The translations under genes were made by a program, and so were the position numbers. Of a stretch of DNA of 59,954 nt, positions 16,373-25,269 are shown piece by piece. The notes beneath the pieces are model-generated. The model was not told the origin of the DNA. It was given only the letters and a program-made list of their open reading frames with translations, and ran no database searches. Source of the DNA: Gammaproteobacteria bacterium. GTDB taxonomy: Bacteria > Pseudomonadota > Gammaproteobacteria > S012-40. The stretch lies in NCBI GenBank assembly GCA_919902765.1, contig CAKKRP010000116.1, positions 1 through 59,954 on the forward strand. The letters are read 5' to 3'. Numbering within the stretch: position 1 is the stretch's first letter; each line of letters starts with the position of its first letter.

Positions 16373-17119
16373 TTATTTTTCTTCCATCCAAATTACGGTC
16401 GCCATACGCCCCGTCCGACCATCGCGGCGAAACGAAAAAAAACGTGTTTTTTCGGAATACGTGCATATGCCGCCGCCATATACCGCGACGATGCCGCGTC
16501 GCAACAGGGCGTAACGCGCCAATTCAAAAATATCCGCGTACCAATGCCCCGCTCGCCCGGCGCGAAATGCGTGCATAGACTCCGGGCGCGCCTGCGCAAA
16601 GGCGTTATAAACGTCGTCACCCACTTCAAAATGCGCCGGGCCTATCGCGGGTCCCAGCCACGCCAGCAGTTGTTGCGCCGGTCGCTGCATCGCATCCACC
16701 GTGGTCTCGATGACGCCGTTTAACAATCCGCGCCACCCCGCATGCGCCACACCGACCGCGCTACCCGCGCGATCACACAATAACACCGGCAAACAATCGG
16801 CTGTCATGACCACGCAAGGTTGATGAGCTTGCGTCGAAATCGCCGCATCGGCCTCACAGATATCGTTAGGGGTAACATGATTTGCGACATGTACGCCATG
16901 CACTTGGCGTAACCACAACGGTTCATTTTTTAAGCCCAATTTTGTAGCCAAAAATCGCCGATTTTCGCGTACGTTTTCCGCAGCGTCGCCGACATGATCG
17001 CCGCAATTAAAACTATCGAAGGGCGCTGCGCTGACGCCGCCAATACGGGTCGTGCTGACCGCGCGCACATGTGTCGGCGCAGGCCAATCCGGTACGATCC
17101 AAGAATCACTTGGCCGCAT
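16373..17119 (-). CDS. pgeF: Peptidoglycan editing factor PgeF (YfiH/multicopper-like family)
   Basis: A 248-residue cytoplasmic protein of the YfiH family, whose members prevent incorporation of L-Ser in place of L-Ala in the peptidoglycan precursor and have purine nucleoside processing activity. Metal and catalytic motifs are all visible: LRQVHG (near 71), TADCLPVLLC (~106-115), HAGWRGLLNG (~126-135) and GPAIGPAHFEVG (~156-167). Overlaps the end of rluD by 14 bases, with rluD upstream, matching the conserved rluD-pgeF pair. Confidence 0.9.
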   Translation of the reverse strand: MRPSDSWIVPDWPAPTHVRAVSTTRIGGVSAAPFDSFNCGDHVGDAAENVRENRRFLATKLGLKNEPLWLRQVHGVHVANHVTPNDICEADAAISTQAHQPCVVMTADCLPVLLCDRAGSAVGVAHAGWRGLLNGVIETTVDAMQRPAQQLLAWLGPAIGPAHFEVGDDVYNAFAQARPESMHAFRAGRAGHWYADIFELARYALLRRGIVAVYGGGICTYSEKTRFFSFRRDGRTGRMATVIWMEEK

Positions 17120-18074
17120 TGCGCAGGTCCTCGCGCAATATTTGCATTAAATCAAGCATATCCTGCGGCACCGGCACCTGCCATTCCATATATTCTCCGG
17201 ACTTCGGAAGCGTAAAACCCAGTTGCACCGCATGCAAGGCCTGCCGCGAAAAATTGCGTAAAAACCGCATCAATTCCGGGCCTGCGCCGCGCGGAATGCG
17301 CAAACGTCCGCCATACACAGGATCGCCGACGATGGGGTGATGTATATGCGCCATGTGGACGCGAATTTGATGTGTGCGGCCGGTCTCCAATTGACAACGT
17401 AATAACGTGTGCGTGCGGAAACGTTCCTCAATGCGATAATGCGTCACCGCCGGACGCCCGCCAGGCACCACCGCACGACGTTTTCTATCGACTGGATGTC
17501 TATCCAGTGGTGCATCCACTGTCCCTCCTGCGGTGAACTCGCCGTTCACCACCGCGAGGTAAAATCGTTTGACATCGCGCGCCTGCAACGCCTGCGTGAG
17601 GTGGTGGTGAGCCGGAAGATTGCGCGCCGCCACCAACAGGCCGGTGGTGTCTTTGTCCAAACGATGAATCAAACCTGCGCGCGGCAGCCCCGCCATTTCC
17701 GGCGCATGGGCCAATAAGGCGTTGATCAAGGTGCCCTCATAATTGCCCGCAGCGGGGTGTACCACCAGGCCTGCGCGCTTGTTAATCACGATCACATCGG
17801 CATCTTCATACACGATGTCCAACGCAATAGCCTGAGGCTTCCAGGCGGCCGTGGCGGGCAGTTCTTCGGGCACCCTTAGCTCGATCTGCTCCCCACCTAA
17901 AACCTTGAATTTAGGCACTTCTTGCAGCGCGCCATCGACCCGTACACGGCCCTCGCGCAGCCATTGTTGCAAACGGCTACGCGAATAATCGGGGAACAGG
18001 GTGGCCAACACCTGGTCTAGGCGCTGACCGTGGGCCGTGATGGGGATATTACCGCTGCGCACGACATCTGACAT
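17106..18074 (-). CDS. rluD: 23S rRNA pseudouridine synthase RluD
   Basis: A 322-residue RluA-family pseudouridine synthase that modifies helix 69 of 23S rRNA (positions 1911/1915/1917 in E. coli). An S4 RNA-binding domain (~16-75) is followed by the catalytic domain with HRLDKDTTGLL (Asp near 141 is catalytic) and a C-terminal LETGRTHQIRVHMAHIHHPIVGD signature. The length is as expected. It is transcribed divergently from bamD, the conserved gene order in gammaproteobacteria. Confidence 0.92.
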   Translation of the reverse strand: MSDVVRSGNIPITAHGQRLDQVLATLFPDYSRSRLQQWLREGRVRVDGALQEVPKFKVLGGEQIELRVPEELPATAAWKPQAIALDIVYEDADVIVINKRAGLVVHPAAGNYEGTLINALLAHAPEMAGLPRAGLIHRLDKDTTGLLVAARNLPAHHHLTQALQARDVKRFYLAVVNGEFTAGGTVDAPLDRHPVDRKRRAVVPGGRPAVTHYRIEERFRTHTLLRCQLETGRTHQIRVHMAHIHHPIVGDPVYGGRLRIPRGAGPELMRFLRNFSRQALHAVQLGFTLPKSGEYMEWQVPVPQDMLDLMQILREDLRNAAK

Positions 18075-18115
18075 TAAAGGCTACCAAGGTGGGTCCACAT
18101 GCGCGCCAAACACGC

Positions 18116-18121
18116 TATAAT
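18116..18121 (+). promoter_or_regulatory. -10 element of bamD promoter
   Basis: TATAAT is an exact -10 box 33 bases before the bamD ATG. The -35 region at 17-base spacing (18093-18098, GTCCAC) is poor. Confidence 0.45.
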
Positions 18122-18153
18122 GTGCGACTGATCGAATTTAGGAACTCTGGAAA

Positions 18154-18936
18154 ATGGCTGGACGGTATTTTATCGTATTTTGCATGCTGGCGGGGCTTTC
18201 CGCGTGTAGTTCTAACGGCGAGAAAAAGCCGGATGGCCGTGCCGAGCTCAGCGCCATGCAGCTTTATCGTGAGGCCAAGTCGGCCCTCGACAGCGGCGAC
18301 TATGAAATGGCGATCCAAAAATTTGAATCCTTGGAAGGCCGCTTCCCGTTTGGCCCCTACGCCCAACAAGCGCAAATCGACATCGCCTATGCCTATTACA
18401 AATTTGACGAAGCGGAGTCAGCAGTCGGTGCGGCTGATCGTTTTATTAAGATGTACCCGCGTCATCCGCGCGTAGACTATGCCTATTTCATCAAAGGCCT
18501 GGCCAAATTTAACCAGGGCCACAGTGCGTTCGACAACTTGCCCTCGCAAGACCCGGCCAAGCGCGACCCTGCGGCGGTGCAAAAATCGTATCAATATTTC
18601 CAAGAATTATTGACTAGATTCCCCGACAGCATCTACGCCGACGATGCGCGCCAACGTTTGGTCTATTTGCGCAATAATCTGGCCCGTTTTGAACTGTACA
18701 CGGCGGAATTTTATTTCCAGACCGGGGCCTATGTCGCAGCGGCCAACCGTGGCAAATATATACTCGAACATTTTGCGCGCACGCCTTCTATTCCCGGTGC
18801 GCTGGCCGTGATGGCGCGCGCCTATCACACCTTGGGTTTGAGCGATCTTGAACACGACACCTTACGCGTCATCGCACTCAATTATCCCGACCATGCGGTT
18901 ATTAAGGAATTGCGCGGAAAAGTCGCGAAGAAATAA
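18154..18936 (+). CDS. bamD: Outer membrane assembly lipoprotein BamD
   Basis: A 260-residue lipoprotein of the beta-barrel assembly machinery. The signal peptide ends in the lipobox L-S-A-C at Cys18. Residues ~30-245 contain five TPR-like helical pairs (for example YREAKSALDSGDYEMAIQKF, FPFGPYAQQAQIDIAYAYYK, RHPRVDYAYFIKGLA, TRFPDSIYADDARQRL). BamD is essential and helps BamA insert outer membrane proteins; it matters here for the barrel protein of the polysaccharide locus too. AGGAACTCTGGAAA precedes ATG. Confidence 0.93.
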   Translation: MAGRYFIVFCMLAGLSACSSNGEKKPDGRAELSAMQLYREAKSALDSGDYEMAIQKFESLEGRFPFGPYAQQAQIDIAYAYYKFDEAESAVGAADRFIKMYPRHPRVDYAYFIKGLAKFNQGHSAFDNLPSQDPAKRDPAAVQKSYQYFQELLTRFPDSIYADDARQRLVYLRNNLARFELYTAEFYFQTGAYVAAANRGKYILEHFARTPSIPGALAVMARAYHTLGLSDLEHDTLRVIALNYPDHAVIKELRGKVAKK

Positions 18937-18957
18937 CCTTTCGGCGACCACGGACGG

Positions 18958-19335
18958 TTATAAATATTCAATATGCGACACATCCGCCATAAAATGGCGA
19001 TAATCGCAAGAAAGCTCTTCACCTTGTTTGATGTCGCGCGTCGCCCAGCCAAAGCCGGTATCGGTAAAATCGACATTAGGTTCGCGCGAATGATTCATAA
19101 ATTTACCCATCGTCGATTCGTAATACAACAACCCGCCCTGCTCCGGTTGATAGAGGTGTATCTCGATCTCTTTTTTGACCGACGGCGGCAAGCGCTCGAA
19201 CTCTTCTTCGGTGAACCGAATATCGAACGTCGGATTGAATTCCCACACCTTAGCGCCCTTGGGAATAAACTCAGCGGCAAACACCCCAAAACCGTGGACG
19301 GGGCTTTTTTCGAGATAGGTCGGAACGATAATCAT
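18958..19335 (-). CDS. Small SET-domain protein
   Basis: A 125-residue protein consisting of little beyond a SET fold. It carries FGVFAAEFIPKGAKVWEF at the N-terminus, the pseudoknot motif FMNHSREPNV (~79-88) and GEELSCDYRHF near 105. SET proteins usually transfer methyl from SAM to lysine. Bacterial single-domain versions are known but their substrates mostly are not. It lacks the Cys-rich post-SET region of chromatin enzymes. Convergent with bamD, 21 bases away. Confidence 0.8.
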   Translation of the reverse strand: MIIVPTYLEKSPVHGFGVFAAEFIPKGAKVWEFNPTFDIRFTEEEFERLPPSVKKEIEIHLYQPEQGGLLYYESTMGKFMNHSREPNVDFTDTGFGWATRDIKQGEELSCDYRHFMADVSHIEYL

Positions 19336-19450
19336 GTGTGTCCTGCTCTAGGGTAGGCGTGCGTGGGCGTCATTTTGCCCTAAATTCGATCGCGTTTGAA
19401 TAGGGCGGCGAATCTATTTACCGCAAATTCCCACCTACCCGCCTTATGGA

Positions 19451-21457
19451 CTAAGGCGCCTCAAACGCACCCACGGCCTTACGTGCGCCGCGCGGACGCA
19501 TATCATAGTCAGATTCCACCCTGAACGAGACCGGGGCCTGCGCCTTACCAACTGCCGCACTGGACGGATTTAAATGAAAATCCGCCTTGTTCGCAGCGAC
19601 AAACTGCGGGTCCCCCAAAATAGGGGCGATGTCGTTTGCCGGTCTCGCATGCGCCAACCCATACCATAGATTGTGCTCAATCTTTACACTCGCAGGGGGC
19701 CAAGATCCCGCAATTCCATCTCGATTCAATGCGATATATTCGCTCGCCGCACCACCCGGTACGACGATATTATGTTTGATTTCTATTAACTTAGATTTTG
19801 CTAATCCCCATGAATCTTCTATCGCATCTTGGTAACTGCCGCTATGGATAGTTTTAACATTGTACAAGGTATTAAAGACAACACTGTATTCGCCTTGGGC
19901 ATCGTTTACATTGAAACGCACACCCGCCATATCCGTGTTGTAAATAATATTATCCCAAGCCGCTAAGCTGCGCGTATTATCGGCGATATTCAACCCATAA
20001 CGATGACCATCATGCATCAAATTGTGATGCACCGTGATATTGGTCAATCGACTGGAGCCGTCCGACATACCGACATTGTCATAAGTCTGAATGATATTGC
20101 CGCCCATGCAATCGTGAATGTGATTGAATGCAATCTCGATATCTTCCGAATAAGAATCGAGATATATGCAATGATTGTGTTGTGTACCATAAATATGATG
20201 AATATGATTGCCGAATATTCCGACATCCTTACCATTACCGCTGATCGCGCCGGATTTCGCCTCTAATTGCGTCTGCACACCCGCCGAATTTACCGAATAA
20301 TAAATCGTCCTATCCGCCGCCAACCATTGATACAACTCGTTATTCACTATGCGCCAATGGTTCGAATCGGTCTGCAAATTAAGCGGCCCTTCACTCGCTG
20401 TCCAATCACCGCCTTCAATGCGCAAATTCGCAATTGTAATCCAGTCGGAATAATCTTTTTGACCATTCATTCCGTGGATGCCGCCCGCAACTCGCTCCGA
20501 CTCATCGATAAGATTGTGACCATCAATCATTTTTGGAGTAACCACCGGCGGCTTTAAATGTACGTTCTCACCCGGATAGCCCATCAATGTAATCGGGCCG
20601 CTACCGGATTTGCCTGTCGGCGCGGTGCCGGTCATATTACGAAAGCGTGCGAATCTCCGATTGCACCCCAAATCCGACCACATAACATCGTTACCCTGTT
20701 TATCTTTTTTCGCGCGCAACACCAACACATCGCCAGGCCTGATCTTGTTTGGCGTCAATACCCCCGTCATCACGCCGCACCCCCCTTTCTGCACATATCG
20801 AAAGGGCTTGTGAATATTTCCTGCGACACCCGTCGCATCATCACCCGTCACATTGTCTAAATAAAAGATATTCCCGGGCTGTACGGCAAATGTATGATCT
20901 TCATTAGAGGCAACGTTATTCACTACGACCTTGATCGGTAATTTTTTACCAGGACTCGGCCGACCCAAGGCCCCCACTTGAACCGCTATACTTTGAATGT
21001 CCGAGCGGCCTCGCGCGTGACCGATCTCGCCCACATAACGCGCCACTTCTACACCATTCACATACACTTTAGTACCGGCACCCAAACCTTGAACACCAAA
21101 ATTTTTTCCGAAAATTGTCAGATACATACCAAAATTATTTTCGCCACCGGAATTCGGGCCGGATAGTACGTCGGTGTATAAAATCAGCGGTGCGTCGGGT
21201 TTCAACCCTGGCGACACGTCCTGCCACTCGGAGTGTAACAAGGGCTCGGAAGCGGACTCTGCCGATGCGCGCTCGGATAAGGATTTTGTCGCAGTGTGCA
21301 GGGGTGTGGCAACAGGGGCTTCCGCTAACGTTACATTAGACGAAATATTTTGAAATTTCTTGGCGGCGCTAGAATCTATGGAAACGCCACAACTAGAAAA
21401 AAATAGACTTGGCAAGATAATGCAAGACAACAATATTGGATAGTCATGTAAATTCAT
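19451..21457 (-). CDS. Right-handed beta-helix lipoprotein 1 (TIG-like domain)
   Basis: A 668-residue surface protein. A signal peptide with Phe-rich core ends in the lipobox S-S-C at Cys23 (next residue Gly, consistent with outer membrane sorting). Residues ~85-215 form a TIG/IPT-like beta-sandwich starting LYTDVLSGPNSGGENNFGMY and ending NNVASNEDHTFAVQPGN. Residues ~218-655 form a parallel beta-helix with Asn-rich turns (IFGNHIHHIYGTQHNH, IEIAFNHIHDCMGG). It ends RPRGARKAVGAFEAP. It shares both domains with the genes at 25270 and 28166 but has no PKD/Ig modules. Beta-helix proteins bind, cleave or epimerise polysaccharide; the action here is not known. The first frame codon is GTG 21460; ATG 21457 is more likely. 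Confidence 0.8.
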   Translation of the reverse strand: MNLHDYPILLSCIILPSLFFSSCGVSIDSSAAKKFQNISSNVTLAEAPVATPLHTATKSLSERASAESASEPLLHSEWQDVSPGLKPDAPLILYTDVLSGPNSGGENNFGMYLTIFGKNFGVQGLGAGTKVYVNGVEVARYVGEIGHARGRSDIQSIAVQVGALGRPSPGKKLPIKVVVNNVASNEDHTFAVQPGNIFYLDNVTGDDATGVAGNIHKPFRYVQKGGCGVMTGVLTPNKIRPGDVLVLRAKKDKQGNDVMWSDLGCNRRFARFRNMTGTAPTGKSGSGPITLMGYPGENVHLKPPVVTPKMIDGHNLIDESERVAGGIHGMNGQKDYSDWITIANLRIEGGDWTASEGPLNLQTDSNHWRIVNNELYQWLAADRTIYYSVNSAGVQTQLEAKSGAISGNGKDVGIFGNHIHHIYGTQHNHCIYLDSYSEDIEIAFNHIHDCMGGNIIQTYDNVGMSDGSSRLTNITVHHNLMHDGHRYGLNIADNTRSLAAWDNIIYNTDMAGVRFNVNDAQGEYSVVFNTLYNVKTIHSGSYQDAIEDSWGLAKSKLIEIKHNIVVPGGAASEYIALNRDGIAGSWPPASVKIEHNLWYGLAHARPANDIAPILGDPQFVAANKADFHLNPSSAAVGKAQAPVSFRVESDYDMRPRGARKAVGAFEAP

Positions 21458-21460
21458 CAC

Positions 21461-21783
21461 AAACCCAAGCTTTCGCCATTTTCAATTGGTCGGCATATTA
21501 CCCCATCCTGATGGAAATTGCGAATACATACTTAAATACATACTTAAACAGCCATAGGCAAAACACAGTCGATTTTTCGCAAAGAACTCATCGCACCTAT
21601 TATTGACTTAATTTTTATAAGCAATTAGAATTGGCGTGTCCTGTTACTTCCTGTAAGACGATGCGGCAGTGGTTACATAAAACGCATAGCGCCACCAGGG
21701 CTAGCGGGTTGTTAGCTATGCCTTATTTGCAATCCCCGGCCATCTAAATAGACATTCTTGATTTACTACGGCGCACCAAACAG
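21461..21783. promoter_or_regulatory. Divergent intergenic region with a tandem 12-mer
   Basis: AT-rich stretch between the beta-helix gene and the glycosyltransferase gene. AATACATACTTA is repeated head-to-tail at 21523-21534 and 21535-21546. No ORF with a plausible start is present and no clear promoter boxes could be assigned. Confidence 0.35.
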
Positions 21784-23271
21784 ATGCCACAACATGATTC
21801 ACAAGCCCCCCTACCCCAATCCCCCAACATGCACTGGGCATGGTTGCCGGGGTTATATGCGTTATTTTTCGCCATCAATCTTTTGACCTCGGCGCAATAC
21901 CCGGTCGTCTGGATAGATGAAGTCATGTTCGTCGATCCTGCGATCAACCTCTACCTAGGCGATGGCTTCACTTCTACGGCGTGGCCGTATCAGGATCTAG
22001 ATCGATTTTTCGCAGGTTATCCGCCTTTATATTCGTTGCTTTTGACGGCGTGGATATATATCACGGCAATAGACCCAGTAAGTTTGCGTGCCATGAATTA
22101 CTTGCTGATCATAGCCGCGACCGTTGCGATACTGAGCGCCGCCGCGCGTAAACGTTGGATAATTCGCGGCAATTACCGTGTATTATTGGCCTTGCTCATC
22201 CTCACCTGCTATAGCATCAGCATGAGTTACCGCAGCGATAGGCCAGACACATTGATGCTTTTAATGGCAGCCGGTCTGTTTTTAACGGCCACACTGAAAA
22301 CGCAAGCCACACGCACGGTCTTAATGTTCACACTGGCCGCGCTCTTTCCATTCGTCGGCTTGCAATTGGTCATGTACACAGGGCTGACCACACTGCTCGT
22401 GCTTACCTACGTACGCAAAGAATTTTTAAAAGATTTTTTTCTGATCAACGGGGGCATGTTTATAGGCCTATTGGCTATGTTGGCGATATATGCCAAGATC
22501 GGAGTGCTCTCTGATTTTATAAATGCAATGCAAGGCGGATCTACAACGGGATTTATACAGGGATTGATGCAAGGCCACTTTGATCATCAAAATGCGCTAC
22601 CCAAGGATCTCAGCTTTCTGCTGCTTTTTCCAACTTCAATCCTAACCTTCATGGCGTTGCGCCAACGCGGTAACTACCCCCACAAGCCGTTGCTCTCCTA
22701 CTCTCTGGTAGCCTCAATTGTTATCCCTGCGGCGTTGATTATTCTCGGCAAATTTCCGACTTATTACAGTTGGATGATATATGTCCCATTGTCTATTGCG
22801 GTGGTCGCCGTCATTTCGGAGACAAAAAGTCGTATTCACGCGCTGATCTTGAGCATGCTCACCGCCACCTGCCTGGTCGGGCTTCCATTTCAACTGCTCA
22901 TGATTTCCTATGATTGGGCGGATCGTTCGCACGATGCCATCGTGAATGCGGTACACAAAAATATTTCAGCGTCGGACTGGGCGCTCACCGACTATGGGGC
23001 ATATTTTGCTGTGAAAACCACGGCCAAACGTACCTATAGCCCACACTACACGCCGCGCCTGACGGCGCAAGAGAAAGACTCCATCACTGTTATCATCGCT
23101 GCTGACGAATTTGTTAAAAAAGCAACCGGCGCCATTGGGGGAAAATGGTATATCGCCGACGCAATCAAGCCTCAACACGCCTCACTTACCGAACGGCTAC
23201 TAGGGGTTCCGATTCGATTTGGAATGTTCGATAGAAAATATGAACTAAAGATATATCGGCGTGAAAAATAA
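21784..23271 (+). CDS. Polytopic GT-C type glycosyltransferase (GT39/ArnT-like)
   Basis: A 495-residue membrane protein with about ten hydrophobic segments between residues ~15 and 385 and a soluble C-terminal region (~390-495). The first external loop contains VWIDEVMFVDPAINLY, the acidic Asp-Glu pair typical of the catalytic loop in GT-C enzymes, followed by FAGYPPLYSLLLTAWI. GT-C enzymes take sugars from polyprenyl-phosphate carriers on the outer face. The gene begins a plus-strand group with prenyltransferase, phosphatase and flippase, all consistent with making such a donor. No strong ribosome site. Confidence 0.65.
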   Translation: MPQHDSQAPLPQSPNMHWAWLPGLYALFFAINLLTSAQYPVVWIDEVMFVDPAINLYLGDGFTSTAWPYQDLDRFFAGYPPLYSLLLTAWIYITAIDPVSLRAMNYLLIIAATVAILSAAARKRWIIRGNYRVLLALLILTCYSISMSYRSDRPDTLMLLMAAGLFLTATLKTQATRTVLMFTLAALFPFVGLQLVMYTGLTTLLVLTYVRKEFLKDFFLINGGMFIGLLAMLAIYAKIGVLSDFINAMQGGSTTGFIQGLMQGHFDHQNALPKDLSFLLLFPTSILTFMALRQRGNYPHKPLLSYSLVASIVIPAALIILGKFPTYYSWMIYVPLSIAVVAVISETKSRIHALILSMLTATCLVGLPFQLLMISYDWADRSHDAIVNAVHKNISASDWALTDYGAYFAVKTTAKRTYSPHYTPRLTAQEKDSITVIIAADEFVKKATGAIGGKWYIADAIKPQHASLTERLLGVPIRFGMFDRKYELKIYRREK

Positions 23272-23306
23272 TTGATATTCACTCGCACCATGAGGTCAAC
23301 ATAGTT

Positions 23307-24194
23307 ATGCAAGCAAAAAATATATTTCTCGATATTTTATATACCATACGACCGAAACATTGGGTAAAAAATTTCTTCGTATTTGCGCCGCTGTTTTTTT
23401 CCGGCAACGCCGGTATTGTAGACGTGTTTATCGCAAGCTTGACAATATTTTTCGCGTTTTGCTTAATTTCGAGCAGCGTATATATTTTGAACGATATCTC
23501 CGATCATGACAGAGATCGCGCGCACCCGACCAAGAAAAATAGACCGATTGCGGCGGGAAGGCTCAGCGTGCCGGCGGCCGCATTCATTGCCGTCGCACTT
23601 GCCGCCGCCGCGCTCTTTATCGCGATGCGATTGAACATATGGGCGGCAGGTGTGTTACTGGCCTACGGCGTCATCAATATCGCGTATAGCACCTATCTAA
23701 AACATGTCGTGATCGTCGATGTGTTTTGCATCTCATTGGGTTTTGTATTACGAGTGGTGGGCGGCGGCTTAGCTATCGCCGTCACACCTTCTTCATGGTT
23801 GATTACTGCAACATTTCTATTATCTCTTTTTCTCGCCCTCGCGAAACGTCGCCACGAACTTGTGTTGCTGGAAGGAAAATCGGAAAATCATCGCCCGGTG
23901 TTGAACGACTATTCCGCCCGCCTGGTGGACGAATTGATTTCAGTCGTAACGCCTTTGACGCTGATTTCATACTTACTATACACTTTAGAACCCGCAACCA
24001 TCGCGCGATTCAACGCCCCTAACATCTACTTCACAGGCGGCTTGGTCACGTTTGGTATATTCCGGTATTTATATTTGATCCACAAACAAAACCTCGGCGG
24101 CTCCCCCACTGACCTGGTATTCCAAGACGTACCGTTATTGGTCGCTATCGTGTCATGGGTCTTATCGTTCGGCGCGATTATTTACCTGCGATGA
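23307..24194 (+). CDS. UbiA-type prenyltransferase, decaprenyl-phosphate phosphoribosyltransferase-like
   Basis: A 295-residue membrane enzyme with ~8-9 TM segments. The first Asp-rich motif is N62-D-x2-D66-x3-D70 continuing HPTKKNRPIAAGRL, which matches the DPPR synthase branch of UbiA (mycobacterial Rv3806c type), where phosphoribosyl is moved from PRPP to a polyprenyl phosphate. A second region, YSARLVDELISVV (~205), fits the conserved later motif. A quinone or haem pathway is less likely, as no such genes surround it. GAGGTC lies upstream of ATG 23307. Its stop overlaps the start of the HAD gene (ATGA). Confidence 0.75.
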   Translation: MQAKNIFLDILYTIRPKHWVKNFFVFAPLFFSGNAGIVDVFIASLTIFFAFCLISSSVYILNDISDHDRDRAHPTKKNRPIAAGRLSVPAAAFIAVALAAAALFIAMRLNIWAAGVLLAYGVINIAYSTYLKHVVIVDVFCISLGFVLRVVGGGLAIAVTPSSWLITATFLLSLFLALAKRRHELVLLEGKSENHRPVLNDYSARLVDELISVVTPLTLISYLLYTLEPATIARFNAPNIYFTGGLVTFGIFRYLYLIHKQNLGGSPTDLVFQDVPLLVAIVSWVLSFGAIIYLR

Positions 24195-24847
24195 GTTCTC
24201 CTGGCAATCTTGTCATTTTCGATCTGGATGGTACGCTGACCGCGCGGGATACATTCATCCCGTTTTTGCTTAGTTTTTATAAACGGCGACCTGCGCCATT
24301 GATGCGCATTCTTTTGTTAGGCGTACCTATACTACAGTTTGCACTAAAAAGAATTGACAATGCCACACTGAAACAGAAATTTCTGAGCGCCTTTACCAAG
24401 GGTGCCAGCCGCACACAAATTGACCAACACGCGCGATTATTTGTTAAACATCTAATGGCAACGGGCTTGCGGCCGGCCGCGCTTTCGACTTTGCAAACGC
24501 ATATCCAAAATGGCGATTTAGTAGTTTTACTATCCGCCAGTTTTGATTTCTATGTGCCCTATATCGCACAACAATTGAAAATCCACGAAACGATATGCAC
24601 GCAAGCGGAGTGGCGGGATGACTGTCTAACCGGAAGGTTGGCGAGCCCTAACTGCCATGGTCAGCGTAAAGTTGAATTACTAGCAGCGCTTCAACAACGC
24701 CATCAGGGGCGCAAAGTAATCGCTTACGCGGATAATATCTCCGACATCCCGTTGCTCTTACTAGCGGACGACGGATTTCTTATCAGCCATTCATCTCGGG
24801 CCATTGCCAAGGCACGGCAATTGGGATTATCAATTCTGCATTGGTGA
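24191..24847 (+). CDS. HAD-IB family phosphatase
   Basis: A 218-residue HAD hydrolase with motif I FDLDGTLTARD (nucleophile Asp11, acid/base Asp13), a motif II Ser near residue 118 (LLSASFDFYV), and the Asp-x3-Asp motif AYADNISDIPLLLLAD (~179-194). This is the HAD-IB fold, phosphoserine phosphatase-like. In the context of a phosphoribosyl-prenyltransferase it may remove the 5-phosphate from a polyprenyl-phosphate-ribose intermediate. ATG 24191 overlaps the UbiA stop, so the two are coupled; an upstream in-frame ATG at 24155 lies inside the UbiA gene. Confidence 0.75.
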   Translation: MSSPGNLVIFDLDGTLTARDTFIPFLLSFYKRRPAPLMRILLLGVPILQFALKRIDNATLKQKFLSAFTKGASRTQIDQHARLFVKHLMATGLRPAALSTLQTHIQNGDLVVLLSASFDFYVPYIAQQLKIHETICTQAEWRDDCLTGRLASPNCHGQRKVELLAALQQRHQGRKVIAYADNISDIPLLLLADDGFLISHSSRAIAKARQLGLSILHW

Positions 24848-24856
24848 GCGTTACTT

Positions 24857-25225
24857 ATGATACTTTTTATGCAAATTCTCGTTAGCATCTCGTTGTCCGC
24901 AGTGGCGCAAATGACATTAAAAGTCGGTATGTCGGATGCAACCATACAACAATTGCTGGCGCAAAAAGACTACCCTAATGCGCTGCTTGCCGTGTTCACG
25001 AACTGGCCCGTATTATTAGGTTTATTTCTATACGGCGTAGGGACTATCATCTGGTTGTTGGTATTGGCCAAAGCCGATCTCAGCTATGCCTACCCTTTTG
25101 TCAGCCTAGGGTTTATTATCACCTTGGCGCTCGGGTTTTTTGTGTTGCATGAATCAGTCACATTGACGCGTCTGGCAGGAACGTTATTAGTCATGCTGGG
25201 CGTCTTTATGATTTCCCGCACTTAG
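24857..25225 (+). CDS. Small EamA/SMR-type transporter (four TM)
   Basis: A 122-residue protein with four predicted TM helices: residues ~2-20 (LFMQILVSISLSAVAQMTLK), ~50-68, ~75-95 (SYAYPFVSLGFIITLALGFF) and ~102-119. This resembles the small multidrug resistance/EamA families, including the ArnE/ArnF subunits that flip undecaprenyl-phosphate aminoarabinose. A lipid-linked sugar flippase role fits the neighbours. ATG 24857 lies 9 bases after the HAD stop. Confidence 0.7.
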   Translation: MILFMQILVSISLSAVAQMTLKVGMSDATIQQLLAQKDYPNALLAVFTNWPVLLGLFLYGVGTIIWLLVLAKADLSYAYPFVSLGFIITLALGFFVLHESVTLTRLAGTLLVMLGVFMISRT

Positions 25226-25269
25226 TCCCGCGCGAACGCGAACCGTCTTGGCATAGGCCGACTCAGATA

